The notes beneath the pieces were generated by a model. That model was given only the letters and a program-made list of their open reading frames with translations, was not told the DNA's origin and did no database searches. The position numbers were made by a program, and so were the translations under genes. From Candidatus Nanopelagicales bacterium (GTDB lineage Bacteria; Actinomycetota; Actinomycetes; S36-B12): a DNA stretch of 64,000 nt. Below are positions 8,555-17,846 of the stretch, piece after piece; within the stretch, counting starts at the first letter, position 1, and every line of letters begins with the position of its first letter. The stretch spans positions 434,001 through 498,000 of the forward strand of contig JAGYJP010000002.1 in assembly GCA_018402075.1 (NCBI GenBank). Direction: 5' to 3'.

Positions 8555-11416
8555 ATGACACAGGCACCAGAAGCACCGGTAATCACACCCAAAGAAAGTT
8601 TCATTCATAACTCCGTCAAGGGCCAAGGCCTTGTCATGAAGCGGCTTTACACAACGGAGGGCGTGCATCCGTATGACGATGTTGTATGGGAACGCCGGGA
8701 TGTTGTGCAAAACAACTGGAAGACGGGTGACATCGTCTTTGAACAGCGTGGGGTCGAGTTCCCTGATTTCTGGAGTGTCAATGCTTCGACAATCGTGACG
8801 ACCAAATACTTCCGTGGAGCTGTTGGCGCCGAAAATAGGGAGTGGAGTCTCAAGCAGCTGATTGATCGTGTCGTGCTGACATACACCAAGGCGGGGCGGG
8901 AAAACGGGTACTTCCGTTCCGATGCCGATGCGGAGATTTTCGAACATGAACTAACTTACATGTTGCTACACCAGGTTTTCTCCTTCAACTCACCCGTGTG
9001 GTTCAACGTTGGTACTGCCGCTCCGCAGCAGGTCAGCGCATGCTTTATTCTCAGTGTCGATGACACCATGGATTCAATTCTTAATTGGTATCGCGAAGAA
9101 GGCATGATCTTTAAAGGTGGTTCAGGAGCGGGTTTGAATCTCTCGAGGATTCGCTCAAGTAAAGAACTATTGCGTTCATCTGGAGGTACAGCGTCCGGCC
9201 CCGTGTCATTCATGAGGGGTGCAGATGCTTCTGCAGGGACTATTAAGTCTGGCGGAGCTACACGCCGCGCTGCCAAGATGGTCGTCCTCGATGTGGATCA
9301 CCCTGATGTTGAAGAGTTCATTGAGACGAAGGTGCGTGAGGAAGACAAGATTCGGGTCCTTCGCGATGCCGGATACGACATGGATCTGGGCGGGTCTGAT
9401 ATCTCCAGCGTTCAGTACCAAAATGCAAACAACTCTGTTCGTGTCTCTGATCTCTTTATGAGTGCTGTGGAGAATGGGGAACCGTTTGGTTTGACAGCTC
9501 GCACTGATGGCCGGGTTGTCGAGACGGTCGATGCTCGAGAGCTCTTCCATAAAATGACCCAAGCCGCGTGGGCTTGTGCGGATCCAGGTATTCAATACGA
9601 CGACACAATCAATGATTGGCACACCAATCCTGAGACAGGTCGTATTAATGCCTCCAATCCCTGCTCTGAGTACATGAGTCTGGACAATTCCTCTTGCAAC
9701 CTGGCAAGCCTAAATCTGCTGACATTTCTTAAAGAAGACGACACTTTTGATGCAGATCGCTTTGCTAAGGCGGTCGAATACGTCATCACTGCCATGGATA
9801 TATCGATTTGTTTCGCAGATTTCCCCACGGATCCCATTGGCGATACCACCCGCAAATACCGGCAATTAGGAATAGGCTATGCAAACTTGGGTGCATTACT
9901 CATGGCGACAAGCCTTCCCTACGATTCAGAGGCGGGTCGAGCCTTTGCCGCGGGTATCTCGTCCCTTATGACGGGTACGGCATACAAGCGCAGTGCCGAA
10001 TTGGCCGGCGTTGTAGGCGCTTATGAAGGCTACGGGCGTAACGAATATGCCCACAAGAGAGTTATGCGCAAGCATGCTGCGGCCAATGACAGTATTCGAA
10101 CGGTGACCTCCCTTGACGGTGACGTCACTGCACTTGCGGGCAAGATGTGGGAGGAGTGCCTGTCGCTGGGCGACACCAACGGATGGCGCAATGCCCAAGC
10201 ATCCGTACTTGCCCCCACGGGGACTATTGGTTTCATGATGGATTGTGACACTACCGGAATCGAACCTGATTTCTCGCTTGTGAAGTTCAAGAAGCTGGTG
10301 GGTGGTGGGTCAATGCAAATTGTCAACCAAACCATTCCACGGGCACTTCGCAAGTTGGGTTATGCCGAAGAAACGGTCGAGGCCATCATCGAGTTCATCG
10401 GCGAGAATGGACATGTAATCGATGCTCCAGGTCTCAAGACTGAGCATTACCCGATTTTTGACACCGCTATGGGAGCACGGTCCATTACCCCCATGGGTCA
10501 TGTACGCATGATGGCAGCCGTCCAGCCGTTTATCTCGGGTGCCATTAGCAAAACTGTGAATATGCCCGAGGATGCAACTGTCGAGGAAGTGTCGGAGATC
10601 TACTTCCAAGGCTGGAAGTTGGGAATCAAGGCTCTCGCCATTTATCGCGATAACTGTAAGGTCGGGCAGCCTCTTAGCGATGCTAAGGCGAAGAAAGCTG
10701 ACGCCATTGTGGAAGAAGCAGTCTCAACAGGCCAACCCGTGCGCAAGAGGTTGCCGAAGTCTCGTCCAAGTCAAACAACCTCCTTCTCGGTTGCAGGCGC
10801 AGAAGGCTATATGACCGCTGGCAGTTATGACGATGGTCAGTTGGGCGAGGTATTCCTTAAGTTGGGTAAGCAGGGATCCACTCTCGCAGGAGTCATGGAT
10901 GCCTTCTCCATCGCGATCAGTATTGCTCTTCAGTATGGGGTGCCGTTGGAAGCGTTTGTGAACAAGTTCGTCAATATGCGGTTTGAGCCCGCAGGCATGA
11001 CCGACGATCCTGATATTCGCATCTCGCAATCCATGATGGATTACATTTTCCGACGCCTAGCTCTTGACTATCTTTCCTTTGAGCAGCGAGAGGCTCTCGG
11101 GATTTATTCGGCGGCAGAACGAGCCGCAGAGGTTCAAGGAAACTCCACGCCAGCACCTGCAGCAGATCTCGACGTAGATGTCGTGACAACAGAAGACATG
11201 GTTGCGCAGGTGGCAGCCCCGGTTAAGTCGCAACCCGCGGCTGGGCAAGAGACCCAAAGCGCCCCGAAGACAGTGCACTCGAGTGCAGAATTGATGGAGG
11301 CAATCACTGGAACGGCATCCGATGCCCCGCTATGTATGACCTGTGGCATCAAAATGCGTCCGGCTGGTAGCTGTTACGTATGTGAAGGTTGTGGCAGTAC
11401 CTCAGGGTGCAGCTAA
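8555..11416 (+). CDS. nrdJ: Class II (B12-dependent) ribonucleoside-diphosphate reductase
   Basis: This cytosolic enzyme makes deoxyribonucleotides using adenosylcobalamin to generate the thiyl radical, so no iron cofactor subunit is needed. The 953-residue protein carries the barrel motifs NPCSEYMSLDNSSCNLASLNL (the NxCxE catalytic set), GSGAGLNLSRIR and APTGTIGFMMDCDTTGIEPDF. Its C-terminal tail has the paired cysteines CMTCG and CYVCEGCGSTSGC used for re-reduction. The open frame runs back through nrdR, but the ATG at 8555 has AAAGG at good spacing and matches family N-termini. It is the only reductase in the window. The cell therefore needs cobalamin, made or imported elsewhere. Confidence 0.97.
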   Translation: MTQAPEAPVITPKESFIHNSVKGQGLVMKRLYTTEGVHPYDDVVWERRDVVQNNWKTGDIVFEQRGVEFPDFWSVNASTIVTTKYFRGAVGAENREWSLKQLIDRVVLTYTKAGRENGYFRSDADAEIFEHELTYMLLHQVFSFNSPVWFNVGTAAPQQVSACFILSVDDTMDSILNWYREEGMIFKGGSGAGLNLSRIRSSKELLRSSGGTASGPVSFMRGADASAGTIKSGGATRRAAKMVVLDVDHPDVEEFIETKVREEDKIRVLRDAGYDMDLGGSDISSVQYQNANNSVRVSDLFMSAVENGEPFGLTARTDGRVVETVDARELFHKMTQAAWACADPGIQYDDTINDWHTNPETGRINASNPCSEYMSLDNSSCNLASLNLLTFLKEDDTFDADRFAKAVEYVITAMDISICFADFPTDPIGDTTRKYRQLGIGYANLGALLMATSLPYDSEAGRAFAAGISSLMTGTAYKRSAELAGVVGAYEGYGRNEYAHKRVMRKHAAANDSIRTVTSLDGDVTALAGKMWEECLSLGDTNGWRNAQASVLAPTGTIGFMMDCDTTGIEPDFSLVKFKKLVGGGSMQIVNQTIPRALRKLGYAEETVEAIIEFIGENGHVIDAPGLKTEHYPIFDTAMGARSITPMGHVRMMAAVQPFISGAISKTVNMPEDATVEEVSEIYFQGWKLGIKALAIYRDNCKVGQPLSDAKAKKADAIVEEAVSTGQPVRKRLPKSRPSQTTSFSVAGAEGYMTAGSYDDGQLGEVFLKLGKQGSTLAGVMDAFSIAISIALQYGVPLEAFVNKFVNMRFEPAGMTDDPDIRISQSMMDYIFRRLALDYLSFEQREALGIYSAAERAAEVQGNSTPAPAADLDVDVVTTEDMVAQVAAPVKSQPAAGQETQSAPKTVHSSAELMEAITGTASDAPLCMTCGIKMRPAGSCYVCEGCGSTSGCS

Positions 11417-11445
11417 CATCAATAAAGCAATGCATAGTTGACAGT

Positions 11446-11490
11446 GTTGCAGGCTTTCAACCCCTATTATGAGGGTTGAAAGCCTGCAAC
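11446..11490 (+). terminator. Strong hairpin terminator after nrdJ
   Basis: An 18-bp perfect inverted repeat (left arm 11446-11463, right arm 11473-11490) encloses a 9-nt A/T-rich loop. It begins 30 bp after the nrdJ stop and is followed by TTTC. The strong stem and its place before the next gene argue for a transcription terminator, though the U tract is short. Confidence 0.8.
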
Positions 11491-11539
11491 TTTCATATTC
11501 CTAACCGCCACGACAAAGTTTTGAAGAGGAGTTCCCGCT

Positions 11540-12895
11540 GTGGAAACCCTGCTAAATCTTTTGGCGGGTATCGTGGTGGTGGGTGTCATTACCGCAGCCA
11601 CTGGATACTTTGTGGCTCAAGAATTCTCCTATATGGCGGTAGACAGGTCTGCACTTAAGGCCCGAGCCGATGCAGGAGATGCGGGCGCATCCAGAGCTCT
11701 GCGTGTTACGCGGCGCACATCGTTTATGCTCTCGGGCGCGCAACTCGGTATTACGGTTACAGCTCTGCTCGTGGGGTATGTGGCCGAGCCACTCATTGGT
11801 CAATCAGTGGGCAAGATTCTGGGTGGAATAAATATTCCCATCGGAGTGGCGATAGGCATCGGTGCTGTCATTGCCTTGGTTTTTTCCACGATAGTCCAAA
11901 TGATATTTGGCGAACTCTTCCCTAAGAACCTATCCATTGCCCGTTCGGAACCAGTTGCCATCGCATTATCTCGATCGACTCGTATCTATCTAGTGACATT
12001 TGGCTGGCTAATCGCATTCTTTGATGCCTCTTCCAACGCGCTTTTACGGATATTTCGAATCGAGCCCGTACACGATGTCGAGCACTCAGCTTCGGCAAGG
12101 GATTTGGAACACATAGTCGAAGAGTCACGGGATTCTGGCCAAATTCCCGATGAACTATTCTCCCTTCTCGATCGCATTCTTGACTTTCCCGATCAGAACG
12201 TACGCCACGCAATGGTGCCTCGGACAAAAGCTGACATAGTGTCGGTGAATGAAACTATTGCGGATGTCAGGCAACTGATGTCCCACGGCCACTCTCGATA
12301 CCCAGTTCTCGCAGCGAATGGCGAGGATGTTCTGGGTGTGGTTCATTTACTAGACCTGCTTACCCAGAATCACAATGAAAACGCATCGGTTCGAACTATT
12401 ATGCGTCCTGCTTTGCTGGTATCAACCGTCATGAGCCTGCCAGAGGCCTTAGAAGCACTCATGACCTCTGATAATCAAATTGCTTGTGTTGTTGACGAAT
12501 ATGGGGGATTCACTGGGGTCCTGTCGATTGAAGACCTTGCGGAAGAAATTGTTGGAGAAATCACTGACGAGCACGATTCCCCCGAAGTTTCGCATCATCA
12601 CGATGGCGCTGGCTGGGTCATGAGTGGCGACACTCACCTCGATGAAGTGGAGCGGGCGATCGGTGAGGAACTTCCAGAGGGCAAGTATGAAACAATTGCA
12701 GGTCTGTCAGTGTCCGCCAAGGGAGGATTCCCCAAGATCGGCGAAATTATCTGGGTGGAGCTCCCATTAGCCCCCGATGACCTTATTTCTAACAAAGCCT
12801 TACCTCGTCGACGGCTTGGAATCGAGGCCTTGGAGATCGAGAGACATGTTCCCTCGCTCGTCCGTGTAGTTATTGAACGAGGTGAAACTTCATGA
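11540..12895 (+). CDS. CNNM/CorC-type membrane protein with DUF21 and CBS domains, copy 1
   Basis: This 451-residue protein has an N-terminal DUF21 (CNNM) membrane domain (about 1-190, four hydrophobic stretches including LLNLLAGIVVVGVITAATG), a CBS pair (about 205-335) and a C-terminal CorC/HlyC domain (about 350-440). The family exports or regulates Mg2+ or Co2+; older annotations call it hemolysin, which is misleading. The GTG start is preceded by GAGGAG. It overlaps the second copy by 4 nt (ATGA), so the two are translationally coupled and may form a heteromer. Copy 1 is the complete form. Confidence 0.9.
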   Translation: METLLNLLAGIVVVGVITAATGYFVAQEFSYMAVDRSALKARADAGDAGASRALRVTRRTSFMLSGAQLGITVTALLVGYVAEPLIGQSVGKILGGINIPIGVAIGIGAVIALVFSTIVQMIFGELFPKNLSIARSEPVAIALSRSTRIYLVTFGWLIAFFDASSNALLRIFRIEPVHDVEHSASARDLEHIVEESRDSGQIPDELFSLLDRILDFPDQNVRHAMVPRTKADIVSVNETIADVRQLMSHGHSRYPVLAANGEDVLGVVHLLDLLTQNHNENASVRTIMRPALLVSTVMSLPEALEALMTSDNQIACVVDEYGGFTGVLSIEDLAEEIVGEITDEHDSPEVSHHHDGAGWVMSGDTHLDEVERAIGEELPEGKYETIAGLSVSAKGGFPKIGEIIWVELPLAPDDLISNKALPRRRLGIEALEIERHVPSLVRVVIERGETS

Positions 12896-13980
12896 GTCTT
12901 TCGCCATTAAACGTTGTCCTGATAACCACGGTGATCATTGCCCTCAGCGCTTTTTTCGTTGCGGCGGAATTCGCACTTCTGGCTGCTAAGAGGCATCGCC
13001 TCGAGGATCGGGCACTGCATAGTCGATCAGCACGGGCAGCTCTCCGCAATGCGTCTGAACTCACCGTGTTGTTGGCCGGATCACAACTTGGAATTACAGT
13101 GTCAGCACTTGCTCTGGGCGCCATTACCAAGCCGGCCGTGCACGACTGGCTTCTGCCTGCCTTCGAAGGATTTGGACTCCCCGAGGTCACTGCAGATATT
13201 GTGGCATTCATTCTTGCGCTGTTTGTTGTGACCTTTCTGCATTTGGTCGTGGGAGAGATGGCGCCTAAAAGTTGGGCTATTGCGCACCCGGAATTGTCCG
13301 CAACAGTTCTGGCAATTCCCATGCGCGGGTTTTTGTTTGTCACCAGGCCCGTACTTATTGCATTGAATAATTCCGCCAACTGGCTGCTAAAACGGGTTGG
13401 TGTTGACCCCGTCAATTCCGTATCCGCGGCCCAGAACGCGGATTCACTCAAGCAGCTCGTTCAACACTCCGTACACACTGGAGCACTTGAAGTTGAATAT
13501 TCAACCCGAGTAGCAGCAGCATTGGCCATGCAGTCAACGCCGGTCAAAACCTTGGTGCCTCTCGGTGTGCCCATTGCCATGGTCTCGACCTCGGCAACAG
13601 TGGGTCAGGTTCGCATGGCGTCCGAGAATAGTGGCCATCACCGGATTATCGTGGGGGATCAGATGGGAGAGTTGCCGCGTGATTCTCTCAATACTCGGGT
13701 CGTGGGAGTAGTGCATGTGCGCGATACCTTGACGAGCTCAGAGAATACGCCGATCCGGCGTTTGATTCGGCCGATTCTGCGATTACCGGCCGATCAGAGC
13801 ATCTATGAGTCACTGGCTCAAATGCGTCGAACGAGTAGCCACATAGCGGTGGTCATGGAAGGTGTTCAAGTTGTCGGGTTGGTCACTCTCAGTGATGTGA
13901 TCAGTGGCCTCGTTCAACACGATAGCACTTCGGCCCATATCGCAGTTGAAACTGCAAACACAACCACACCAAATCCTTGA
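12892..13980 (+). CDS. CNNM/CorC-type membrane protein with DUF21 and CBS domains, copy 2
   Basis: This is a 362-residue paralogue of the preceding gene: DUF21 membrane domain (about 1-185, with AEFALLAAKRHRLE and LAGSQLGITVSALALG) and a CBS pair (about 205-345). It lacks the CorC/HlyC C-terminal domain that copy 1 has. Pairs of a long and a short CNNM gene are common in Actinobacteria. The ATG start lies in the ATGA overlap with the upstream stop. The probable role is divalent-cation transport in the cytoplasmic membrane, with nucleotide sensing by the CBS domains; the substrate is not proven by sequence. Confidence 0.9.
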   Translation: MSLSPLNVVLITTVIIALSAFFVAAEFALLAAKRHRLEDRALHSRSARAALRNASELTVLLAGSQLGITVSALALGAITKPAVHDWLLPAFEGFGLPEVTADIVAFILALFVVTFLHLVVGEMAPKSWAIAHPELSATVLAIPMRGFLFVTRPVLIALNNSANWLLKRVGVDPVNSVSAAQNADSLKQLVQHSVHTGALEVEYSTRVAAALAMQSTPVKTLVPLGVPIAMVSTSATVGQVRMASENSGHHRIIVGDQMGELPRDSLNTRVVGVVHVRDTLTSSENTPIRRLIRPILRLPADQSIYESLAQMRRTSSHIAVVMEGVQVVGLVTLSDVISGLVQHDSTSAHIAVETANTTTPNP

Positions 13981-14047
13981 ATCCCACGCTTCTGAGGTCG
14001 CGATGATTTACAGTGACCGTAAGAGTCGCTGCGAGTAAGGGGTGTTT

Positions 14048-14554
14048 ATGTCCAAATTGACGACCAAAATCGGTGGGATTCTTGGAATTGGAGTGCTGGC
14101 ACTGACCGGTTGTTCTTCAAGTGCAGAATCCGAGGTTACACCGACCGTCACACCAACTCCATCTGAAACTGTTACGCCGATAGCTGCCTTGGCTGAAGAC
14201 GCTTGTGCCGAGTACTTTGCCGTGGATCTTTTGCGGTCTGAACTCAATGGCGATATCTCGGGTCTAAAAAAGAAGCAACGGCAGGCGCTACTCGCCGATA
14301 TGCAACTGTCCGTGGATCAACTCGTGGTGTCAATTGATGCTGCAGTTATCGGAGGAGAATTACCAGCCAAAGCATTGTCTAATGCGGAACGCATTCAGAA
14401 CAATGTCAATAAAGCCAATCCAAAATTGGGAATCGCGGGAATCAATAAGAAGCAGAAAAAGAGAATAAACACTTCAGCTGAACGAATCGAAAGATACTGC
14501 GTGGCAGCAGGCAATGATCTTCCTATCGCCAATATTGATGCTCGAAGTAATTAG
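14048..14554 (+). CDS. Putative lipoprotein, function unknown
   Basis: This 168-residue protein begins with a lipoprotein signal peptide: basic start MSKLTTK, hydrophobic core, and lipobox LTGC with the modified Cys near residue 21, followed by a Ser/Thr/Pro-rich tether (to about 45). The mature part is Lys-rich and helical, with two KKQKK-like runs (GLKKKQRQ and GINKKQKKR) and only two more cysteines (DACAEY and RYCVAA), which could form a disulfide. The ATG at 14048 has AAGGGG at normal spacing and is preferred to the GTG two codons before. I do not recognise a family. It should be anchored on the outer face of the membrane. Confidence 0.75.
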   Translation: MSKLTTKIGGILGIGVLALTGCSSSAESEVTPTVTPTPSETVTPIAALAEDACAEYFAVDLLRSELNGDISGLKKKQRQALLADMQLSVDQLVVSIDAAVIGGELPAKALSNAERIQNNVNKANPKLGIAGINKKQKKRINTSAERIERYCVAAGNDLPIANIDARSN

Positions 14555-14584
14555 CTTTTGACGCGGCCGAAAAATTCCCAAGGT

Positions 14585-15721
14585 TTACTTGGTGTCAGCT
14601 ACGGGTACAAAAGGTTGAGTAGGCGGATAGGGATTGTTGGGATCACGCCCGGTGAGATATTTCGCGACCCCGTAAATTGCTCCGGCAATGGGTACAGCAA
14701 TGAGGGCGCCAACAATCCCCAACGCGATTGATCCAGCGGCTATTGCGAGAATGATCGCCAAGGGGTGCAAGCTGACGGCTTTGCCCATGACGAGCGGTTG
14801 CATGACATCGCCATCGAATGAGCCGACGATAACGGTCAAAACAATGACCAATAGCGCAATAATGGGACCTCTCTCGGCGAGGGCGACAACTGCTGCAAAG
14901 AAAGTGGCAATCGGCGCTCCGATGACCGGTATGAAGGCACCCAAGAAAACAACAGCCGAGAGGGCCGGAGCAAGGGGTACCTGAAGAATTGTCAGCCCAA
15001 TAAAAACCAATGTGGCATCACAAAATGCAATGACGACGATACCTCGGGTATAGCCAGATATTGATCCCCAGGCGATGCTTCCGGAAACATTGACGGGTTC
15101 CTCAATTCCTTTTGGCAGCCACCCCACAAACCAGCTCCAAATTTTCTCCGGTTGTAGAAGGAAGAAAATTACTCCGAATAGGAATACGGAACCTGCGATT
15201 ACCAGAGTTCCCAGGGAACTGACGGATCCGATCACTTCCGTCGCGACACCTTTTGCTGCTGTTTCGCCATATGAACTTGCTTGGCTCATGACGCTGCTGA
15301 GGTCTTCATCACTCAATTTAAGAGGGCCCTTCTGCAGCCAGTCCTCAAGCTCCGCTAATCCGGATTTCAAACTAGCCAACAGTTTGGGTCCCTCACTAAT
15401 GCTAGAACTTATTACGACATACAAGATCGCAACAATTGCACTTGCAATGAGCAGTAGGGCGAGGATCATCGAGATCACTTTGGGTAACACTCGGTGAATG
15501 AGATTCATCACTGGTTGCGTCCACGCCGTTACCAGCATCGCAAAAAAGAGAGCAAAGACCACGGGAAAAATGGCACCGAAAATAACCACAACGACAGCCA
15601 AGCCAGCAAGAAGCACCAACACGCGCCAGGTGATGCCAGCCAAATTGCGTAGGGTGCCCGGAACTTCTGATCCCGATCCCGATCCCGAAGGTGGTGAGGC
15701 AGAGGCTTGCGTATCAGACAT
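14585..15721 (-). CDS. AI-2E-family (PerM/YdiK-type) permease
   Basis: This 378-residue integral membrane protein of the AI-2E transporter family has an expected eight membrane segments. Seen: a Ser/Gly-rich N-terminal tail (about 1-25, with GSGSGSE encoded by a triple GATCCC repeat), paired helices at about 35-95, a soluble loop (about 110-175), and the C-terminal helices with GAFIPVIGAPIATF and the GKAVSLHPLAIILAI segment typical of the family. Members export autoinducers, indole or ions; the substrate cannot be inferred. It is convergent with the lipoprotein gene and is a single-gene unit. ATG start. Confidence 0.87.
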   Translation of the reverse strand: MSDTQASASPPSGSGSGSEVPGTLRNLAGITWRVLVLLAGLAVVVVIFGAIFPVVFALFFAMLVTAWTQPVMNLIHRVLPKVISMILALLLIASAIVAILYVVISSSISEGPKLLASLKSGLAELEDWLQKGPLKLSDEDLSSVMSQASSYGETAAKGVATEVIGSVSSLGTLVIAGSVFLFGVIFFLLQPEKIWSWFVGWLPKGIEEPVNVSGSIAWGSISGYTRGIVVIAFCDATLVFIGLTILQVPLAPALSAVVFLGAFIPVIGAPIATFFAAVVALAERGPIIALLVIVLTVIVGSFDGDVMQPLVMGKAVSLHPLAIILAIAAGSIALGIVGALIAVPIAGAIYGVAKYLTGRDPNNPYPPTQPFVPVADTK

Positions 15722-15758
15722 GTAATCCTCGTTATCTCAAAAGTGCGATGAACTTGAG

Positions 15759-16400
15759 TCAGTCAATACAGATAAGGCCATGAGGAGTATCGAACCATAC
15801 GCGGACTACGCCGCGCTGCACATAATCGGAATCTGGGACCCAATTCACCATATTGGTGAGTGGCGCCAGCTCTTCTGAGAGTGGTCCGAGATCCTGGCTT
15901 GGGCAACTGATATCGATAGCTTTCACCGAGATTCCGTTAAGGGCACCGCTGGTTGAGGGGTGATCTAGTGTTGGGGATTCCCATTGGACAAAGAATGGGG
16001 ATTGGGGGTGATCAATCGTGTCGAGAACTCCAAGTTGGCGCCAGTGCAGATCTAGGCCGTCTGGTCGGACTCGGTGCCCGTGTGCGGCCTTGCGCGCCAA
16101 ACGTGACTCCACGATCGAAATGTCTTCCGTCGAGACAACCCATGACATCCATCCGCCACCGTCATTCGCAGCTTGCTGTACCGCTTGGCCGAAGGGTGCC
16201 TTAAGGGCGGATGGGTGATCGAGGGCGCTGACGACTTCAATATAGGAGCCATCGGCTAATGGCAAAATAAAATTCCTGGTACCAAATGAAGGGTGCCGTC
16301 CCCCGTCATAAAATGGGAAGCCTAGGTCACCACCAATTCTCTGCACAACATCAGCCAACTCGTTCGTTGAGCAGGCGTAGGAGATGTGATCGAGCCGCAT
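15759..16400 (-). CDS. VOC-superfamily (glyoxalase-like) protein
   Basis: This 213-residue protein has two betaalphabetabetabeta modules of the vicinal-oxygen-chelate fold, as in the Glyoxalase-like 3 group. It starts with MRLDHISYAC, where the His is a typical metal ligand, and SYIEVVSALDHP carries a second acidic ligand. The ATG at 16400 is chosen because the longer frame upstream has no homology-like sequence and would run into the divergent neighbour's region. Substrate and reaction are unknown; relatives isomerise, cleave or sequester small molecules. It stands alone between the AI-2E permease and the divergent YbhN-type gene. Confidence 0.78.
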   Translation of the reverse strand: MRLDHISYACSTNELADVVQRIGGDLGFPFYDGGRHPSFGTRNFILPLADGSYIEVVSALDHPSALKAPFGQAVQQAANDGGGWMSWVVSTEDISIVESRLARKAAHGHRVRPDGLDLHWRQLGVLDTIDHPQSPFFVQWESPTLDHPSTSGALNGISVKAIDISCPSQDLGPLSEELAPLTNMVNWVPDSDYVQRGVVRVWFDTPHGLICID

Positions 16401-16492
16401 GTGGCAATCCTGCCTAATGCCTGAAATACCCCCGTCAGCACCCCCGTTCGAATGGAAATGGGCAATGATTTCCACTCGAGTTATGACAAGGT

Positions 16493-17644
16493 ATGGCCAT
16501 GACAAATGAGCCCACCGAAGATATCCCCAAATCTTCCGGACAAGTACCCGACGGAACAGGTCCGTTAGCTTCTGCCTCGACTGACTCAACAGGGAGCGCT
16601 CCGATGCTGGATAAGAAAAAGTCCATCATCTTGGGACTCATCGGTCTGGCATTCATCGTACTCATCTTTTGGAAAGTAATTCCTCAAATTGGCAGCTACT
16701 CAGAGGCTGTTGAATCACTGTCGACAATGGGCACAGCGGCAATTGTGCTCATTGTCGTGACGGTGATTATTTACCTCGCCGCCTATGGCATCCCCTTTAT
16801 GGCGGCTGCTCCTGGATTAAAATTCTGGAGGGCTCAACAAACGAATCAAGCAGCTTTTGCCATTAGCAATGGTGTCCCTGGTGGTGGCGCTGTTGGTCTG
16901 GCAGTTCAATACGGAATGTTGACGAGTTTCAAGATCTCAGGCACAAGCGCTACTGCTGCAATAACCGCCGTGGGCTTATGGAGCACTTTTGTGACTCTCT
17001 TTTTCCCTATCGTTGGCGTGGTTGTTATCGCATTGGCTGGAGTGGGGGGTACCAGCCATGCCGTGACAGGAGTAATTGGCCTTGCCATCCTGATTTTCAT
17101 TGTAACCGCCTTTGTGCTCGTTATGAGATCGCAAAAACTAGCTGTAAAGGTGGGCCAAATCGGGAATAAACTGATCAACCCACTCCGAAATAGGATCAAG
17201 GCATTACATGACTTGGATCTGGTCAAGCCGGTAACAAAGTTCCGCCAAGACATGTACGACCTTCTCCGCAAGCGTTGGGCATTTCTCACCATCGCGCAAA
17301 TTGTTGTCTCGTTTACGCAATTCCTTATCCTCTACGTGGCATTGAGAGGTGTCGAAGGCTGGGATGCCGCCGGTACGTCCTTCGCCGCCGCTTTCGGAGC
17401 TTTTTCTATTAGCCAACTTGGGCTCATGATCCCTATAACTCCTGGTGGTTTAGGAACCGTTGATGCAGCAATGATCGCCCTGTTAGTGAGTTTTGGTACA
17501 AGCACAGGAGACGCTACGGCTGCCGATCTGGTGTGGAGAGCGTCATCATTTATTCCTCAGATAGCTCTCGGCGTTATTGCGCTATTGCTGTGGTACCGCA
17601 AGGCGGGTCAAAGTTTGGCGCGTGTCACCCCAGCTGCCAGTTAG
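16493..17644 (+). CDS. YbhN/LPG-synthase-type flippase-like membrane protein
   Basis: This 383-residue polytopic membrane protein resembles the UPF0104 / lysylphosphatidylglycerol-synthase transmembrane region. Seen: a Ser/Thr/Pro-rich cytoplasmic tail (about 1-40), then about eight hydrophobic stretches, the conserved NGVPGGGAVGLAVQYG (about 125-140) and PITPGGLGTVDAAMIAL near 312-328. Family members are lipid flippases or lipid-modifying proteins lacking the catalytic half. No aminoacyl-transfer domain follows, so synthesis of lysyl-lipid is not expected. The ATG at 16493 gives the full tail. A clear hairpin terminator follows at 17720-17764. Confidence 0.83.
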   Translation: MAMTNEPTEDIPKSSGQVPDGTGPLASASTDSTGSAPMLDKKKSIILGLIGLAFIVLIFWKVIPQIGSYSEAVESLSTMGTAAIVLIVVTVIIYLAAYGIPFMAAAPGLKFWRAQQTNQAAFAISNGVPGGGAVGLAVQYGMLTSFKISGTSATAAITAVGLWSTFVTLFFPIVGVVVIALAGVGGTSHAVTGVIGLAILIFIVTAFVLVMRSQKLAVKVGQIGNKLINPLRNRIKALHDLDLVKPVTKFRQDMYDLLRKRWAFLTIAQIVVSFTQFLILYVALRGVEGWDAAGTSFAAAFGAFSISQLGLMIPITPGGLGTVDAAMIALLVSFGTSTGDATAADLVWRASSFIPQIALGVIALLLWYRKAGQSLARVTPAAS

Positions 17645-17719
17645 GTCAATCTTGACGCTTTTTGGTCTTGGGAGTGTCGCGTGTACCCGGCCCGAGGGGT
17701 TCCGTTATTGTTCGCTTCA

Positions 17720-17764
17720 ACCCGGTCGTCGCGGGAGGGGAAGCCTTCGGCGACCGGGTCTTTT
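17720..17764 (+). terminator. Intrinsic terminator after the YbhN-type gene
   Basis: Arms ACCCGGTCG (17720-17728) and CGACCGGGT (17751-17759) pair perfectly around a 22-nt loop that can fold further (GGGAAGCC/TTC), followed by CTTTT. It lies 75 bp past the stop. Confidence 0.8.
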
Positions 17765-17834
17765 CATGCCCTTCCCAGGGTTAAGACGGTGACCTTTGCG
17801 TTTCCGAATCGCATGGGATACACAGGGTGACATG

Positions 17835-17840
17835 TAATGT
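17835..17840 (+). promoter_or_regulatory. -10 box of the SGNH hydrolase gene, leaderless type
   Basis: TAATGT ends 6 nt before the GTG at 17847. No ribosome binding site is present in between. Confidence 0.55.
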
Positions 17841-17846
17841 GGGACT

